This document shows, one piece after another, positions 17,316 to 17,822 of a stretch of 17,822 nt of DNA. The translations under genes and the position numbers were made by a program. Numbering within the stretch: position 1 is the first letter of the stretch; every line of letters starts with the position of its first letter. Origin of the DNA: a bacterium UBA6115 (lineage in GTDB: Bacteria; Bacillota_A; Clostridia; Christensenellales; Aristaeellaceae); assembly GCA_002428405.1 (NCBI GenBank), contig DIWD01000002.1, positions 1 through 17,822 of the forward strand, given 5' to 3'. The notes beneath the pieces are model-generated. The model was not told the DNA's origin, searched no databases, and was given only the letters and a program-made list of their open reading frames with translations.

Positions 17316-17822
17316 AAGCCTGACAAAGGAATACGGCGAAGATGGGATTTTTGATCTGTCCTTTCAGGTTGAAAAAGGACAGACCCTGGGTATCCTGGGC
17401 CCGGCCGGCGCCGGGAAATCGCTGACGCTGCGGGTGCTTTTGGGCTTAATCCGCGCAGACACGGGAGACGCTGCGATGTTCGGGATGAACTGCTGGTTTC
17501 AGCGGCATCAGATCATGAAAAGGGCTGCCTATTGCCCCGCGCTGCCCCCGCTTGAGCCCAACGCAACGGGAGAGGGGTATATCCGCTTCATCGCGCGCTA
17601 CCACGGGGGTTTCAACCCGGAGAAAGCCCGGAAACTGACCCAGCGGCTTGATATTTCCCTGACCGGTCAGTGCCGGGGGATGAGCGTGGAATCGCGCAAG
17701 AAACTCGGCTTGCTGGCAGCGCTTTCCCTGGACAGGGAAGCGACCCTGCTGGATGAGCCGATGAACGGGATGGGACCGCTTGCCAGGAACGCTCTGGCAG
17801 ACGTGATCCGGGAAGAACAGCA
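17302..17822 (+). CDS. ABC transporter ATP-binding protein, 3' end outside window
   Basis: The first 173 codons of a single-domain ABC ATPase, probably of the CcmA/BcrA drug- or ion-export type. The frame begins LIRCESLTKEYGEDGIFDLSFQV; a TTG at 17302 with GAGGAG seven bases upstream is the likeliest start, though an in-frame ATG at 17287 is possible. Walker A is GPAGAGKS and Walker B is ATLLDEP, both sound. The signature is degenerate: MSVESRKKLGLLAAL where family members have a motif such as YSKGMRQKLGL. The D-loop reads MGP in place of LDP, and the Q-loop region reads YCPALPPL. It overlaps the end of the AI-2E-family gene by 14 bases, so the two are co-transcribed. A partner permease would be expected just beyond the window. 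Confidence 0.82.
   Translation, partial: MIRCESLTKEYGEDGIFDLSFQVEKGQTLGILGPAGAGKSLTLRVLLGLIRADTGDAAMFGMNCWFQRHQIMKRAAYCPALPPLEPNATGEGYIRFIARYHGGFNPEKARKLTQRLDISLTGQCRGMSVESRKKLGLLAALSLDREATLLDEPMNGMGPLARNALADVIREEQ

Overview
The window looks like chromosomal DNA of a moderately GC-rich member of the Bacillota, probably Clostridia. This is inferred from gene order (acpS beside nnr, pgsA beside guaB), strong AGGAGG-type ribosome binding sites, LrgA/LrgB, a CtsR-like box at clpB, and a ribose/inositol-type ABC transporter. No rRNA, tRNA, insertion sequence, CRISPR array or phage gene was seen. No gene-free stretch exceeds 300 bases; the two longest gaps (3968-4205 and 9949-10212) are divergent promoter regions.

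Layout: (1) 3-1869, plus strand: acpS and a bifunctional NAD(P)HX repair enzyme (nnr), overlapping. (2) 1894-3967, minus strand: pgsA followed by guaB, read from a good promoter at 3994-4022. guaB uses a GTG start whose ribosome binding site lies inside the last codons of pgsA. (3) 4206-7250, plus strand: an ATP-grasp ligase and an alpha/beta-hydrolase coupled by a TGATG stop/start, then lrgA and lrgB, ending at a hairpin shared with the convergent clpB. (4) 7315-9948, minus strand: clpB with its own promoter and a CtsR-like operator. (5) 10213-16052, plus strand: a five-gene operon with a sugar isomerase/epimerase, a Gfo/Idh/MocA oxidoreductase, a secreted sugar-binding protein, a double-domain ABC ATPase and a permease. 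A strong promoter precedes it and a clear terminator follows. (6) 16176-17822, plus strand: an AI-2E-family (YtvI/PerM) membrane protein with its own promoter, and the start of an ABC ATPase that runs off the window.

The sugar operon most likely imports a monosaccharide, cyclitol or glycoside and processes it through oxidation and isomerisation/epimerisation, as in inositol or 3-keto-glycoside pathways; the substrate cannot be read from sequence. Its binding-protein cistron is bracketed by two intercistronic hairpins, which suggests that its mRNA is stabilised relative to its neighbours.

The least understood part is the ATP-grasp/hydrolase pair next to lrgAB. It looks like a conserved but functionally unassigned ligase-hydrolase module, and it is the best candidate here for an undescribed system.
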